Assembly: GCA_023231475.1 (NCBI GenBank)
Contig: JALJEE010000752.1
Location: forward strand, 1-37,059
Origin: Seison nebaliae
Lineage: Eukaryota; Rotifera; Pararotatoria; Seisonacea; Seisonidae
Direction: 5' to 3'
Length of the DNA: 37,059 bases
Position numbers and translations under genes: made by a program. The notes below the pieces were generated by a model. It worked only from the letters and a program-made list of their open reading frames with translations, did not search any database and was not told where the DNA came from. Positions within the stretch are counted from its first letter, which is position 1, and every line of letters starts with the position of its first letter. Shown here piece by piece: positions 36,103-37,059 of this stretch.

Positions 36103-36768
36103 ATTTGTCGGTTTTGTATATCGTTTCTTGATTTATTTCTTGAGCTATTTTCGAATTTTCTTGTTTTTGTTATTATTAATTAAACAATTTATGTGGACAA
36201 TTTTTCTGGCGATTTCAATTGGAATCCATTTAATGTTCTTGTGATACACTTTTTATTTCGTAGTCTATACTACTAACTATTTTCAAGATGCAACTTCGTT
36301 ATCAGAATCATAATACAGGTTTCCATTAGAAGGGATAATAATAAATAATTAGATGAAAAAATTAAGATTGTAGGGTAAGAATCCCTTTGTAGCACACGAC
36401 ATGACTTCTCCAACGATTATACCTTGTTTTTATTCTTTTTAGTCCTAGAAATTCTACCTGGTCTTTTCATTCTATCTAGAATTAATTCTAGAATTGTTTT
36501 TATCTCGTCAATTCGAACGTTCCCATTTTCAAATCGATCAATGATTGAAGGTTTCGAAATACATCGCTTTCAATTACGTGATGCATTCCACTCTATTAAA
36601 GGGAGTCAATATAATATACCGTCTTTTGGGGCAAAATGAGACACTTCGTACCAAACTTGTTTTTATTAGCCCTAAATCATTTTCCTAATATGTAAATTTC
36701 TTTTAAAATAGTTATATAGGTTTAAAAAAATACGTATTTTCATAAGATGAATTGATTTTTTTTTTTTA
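36103..36768. other. Intergenic, convergent, no gene seen
   Basis: The AAA gene and the partial gene at the window end converge here. A 71-codon plus-strand ORF at 36424-36639 has no recognisable feature. TTTTGGGGCAAAATGAGAC at about 36628-36646 carries, inverted, the CATTTTGCCCC word seen near 33846. Confidence 0.55.
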
Positions 36769-37059
36769 TTATAATAACAAATCCCTGCGGGGTAAATAAA
36801 AGAGGAAAACCGATAACTCACTAGGTGAATCATCGGAAATGAGTGATTTGGCCTGATCTATTTTAGAGCACAACAGGTCAGGCACATAAGATGTGATGAT
36901 AAAATTCAATAATATACCACGGAAGTCAATTACGGAATTAGGAATTCCTAAGGTGTAATACTCACAAAAAAATTTTAACGGAGAAAAAAATTCCTCACAT
37001 TGATCGAAAGACGGAAAGGAGAATTCAGAGGTAGCGATAGAATCGAGTATTCTCAAGTA
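36769..37059 (-). CDS. 3' end of an unrecognised gene (cut by the window edge)
   Basis: A minus-strand frame stays open from the window edge for 96 codons and ends at TAA (36769-36771). Codon use is gene-like (RILDSIATSEFSFPSFDQ; EYYTLGIPNSVIDFRGILL). I do not recognise the family. Near the end, a GTTATCGG donor (high end 36817) and a pyrimidine tract ending in CGCAG (36785) could mark a 33 bp intron. Because 33 is divisible by three, the same DLLL end is reached with or without splicing. The upstream part, and so the start and the domains, lies outside the window. Confidence 0.5.
   Translation of the reverse strand, partial: YLRILDSIATSEFSFPSFDQCEEFFSPLKFFCEYYTLGIPNSVIDFRGILLNFIITSYVPDLLCSKIDQAKSLISDDSPSELSVFLFYLPRRDLLL

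Overview
The window is AT-rich animal DNA. Genes are split by very short introns: in the 20 introns I could place, most are 40-66 bp, the shortest 40 and the longest 193. All recognisable proteins are metazoan. An OSM-9/Inactive-type TRPV channel and the protein sequences overall suggest an invertebrate, probably an ecdysozoan such as a mite or a relative. The lineage is inference. I see no retroviral, LTR or Polinton remains and no CRISPR array.

Layout. 1-329: a degenerate ~30 bp minisatellite, probably cut by the window edge. 1637-3935 (-): a six-exon TBCEL (tubulin cofactor E-like) gene. 3936-18913: a 15 kb stretch with no gene I can support. It holds two near-identical RFX/X-box-like motifs, a foldback element, scattered ~15 bp repeats, long perfect palindromes and microsatellites. 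18914-23403 (+): a four-exon ATP10-class P4 lipid flippase. 23748-24326 (-): a three-exon small secreted cysteine protein, convergent with the flippase. 24466-26334 (-): an intronless 622-residue protein of unknown function. 27.1-28.05 kb: a stretch dense in hairpins, overlapping a possible small secreted protein. 28275-31593 (-): an 11-exon TRPV channel. 32519-32788 (-): LC8 dynein light chain. 34027-36102 (+): an intronless AFG2/CDC48-like AAA ATPase whose first ATPase domain seems lost. 36769-37059 (-): the 3' end of an unrecognised gene.

How the genes relate. There is no operon. TBCEL (tubulin turnover), LC8 (dynein and general hub) and the Inactive-type TRPV channel (mechanosensory cilia in other invertebrates) share a microtubule/cilium theme, and two X-box-like motifs lie in the window, but a functional link is only inference. 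The most unusual signal is in splicing: 17 of 20 reconstructed introns begin GTT and none begins GTA, whereas animal introns nearly always have a purine at position +3.
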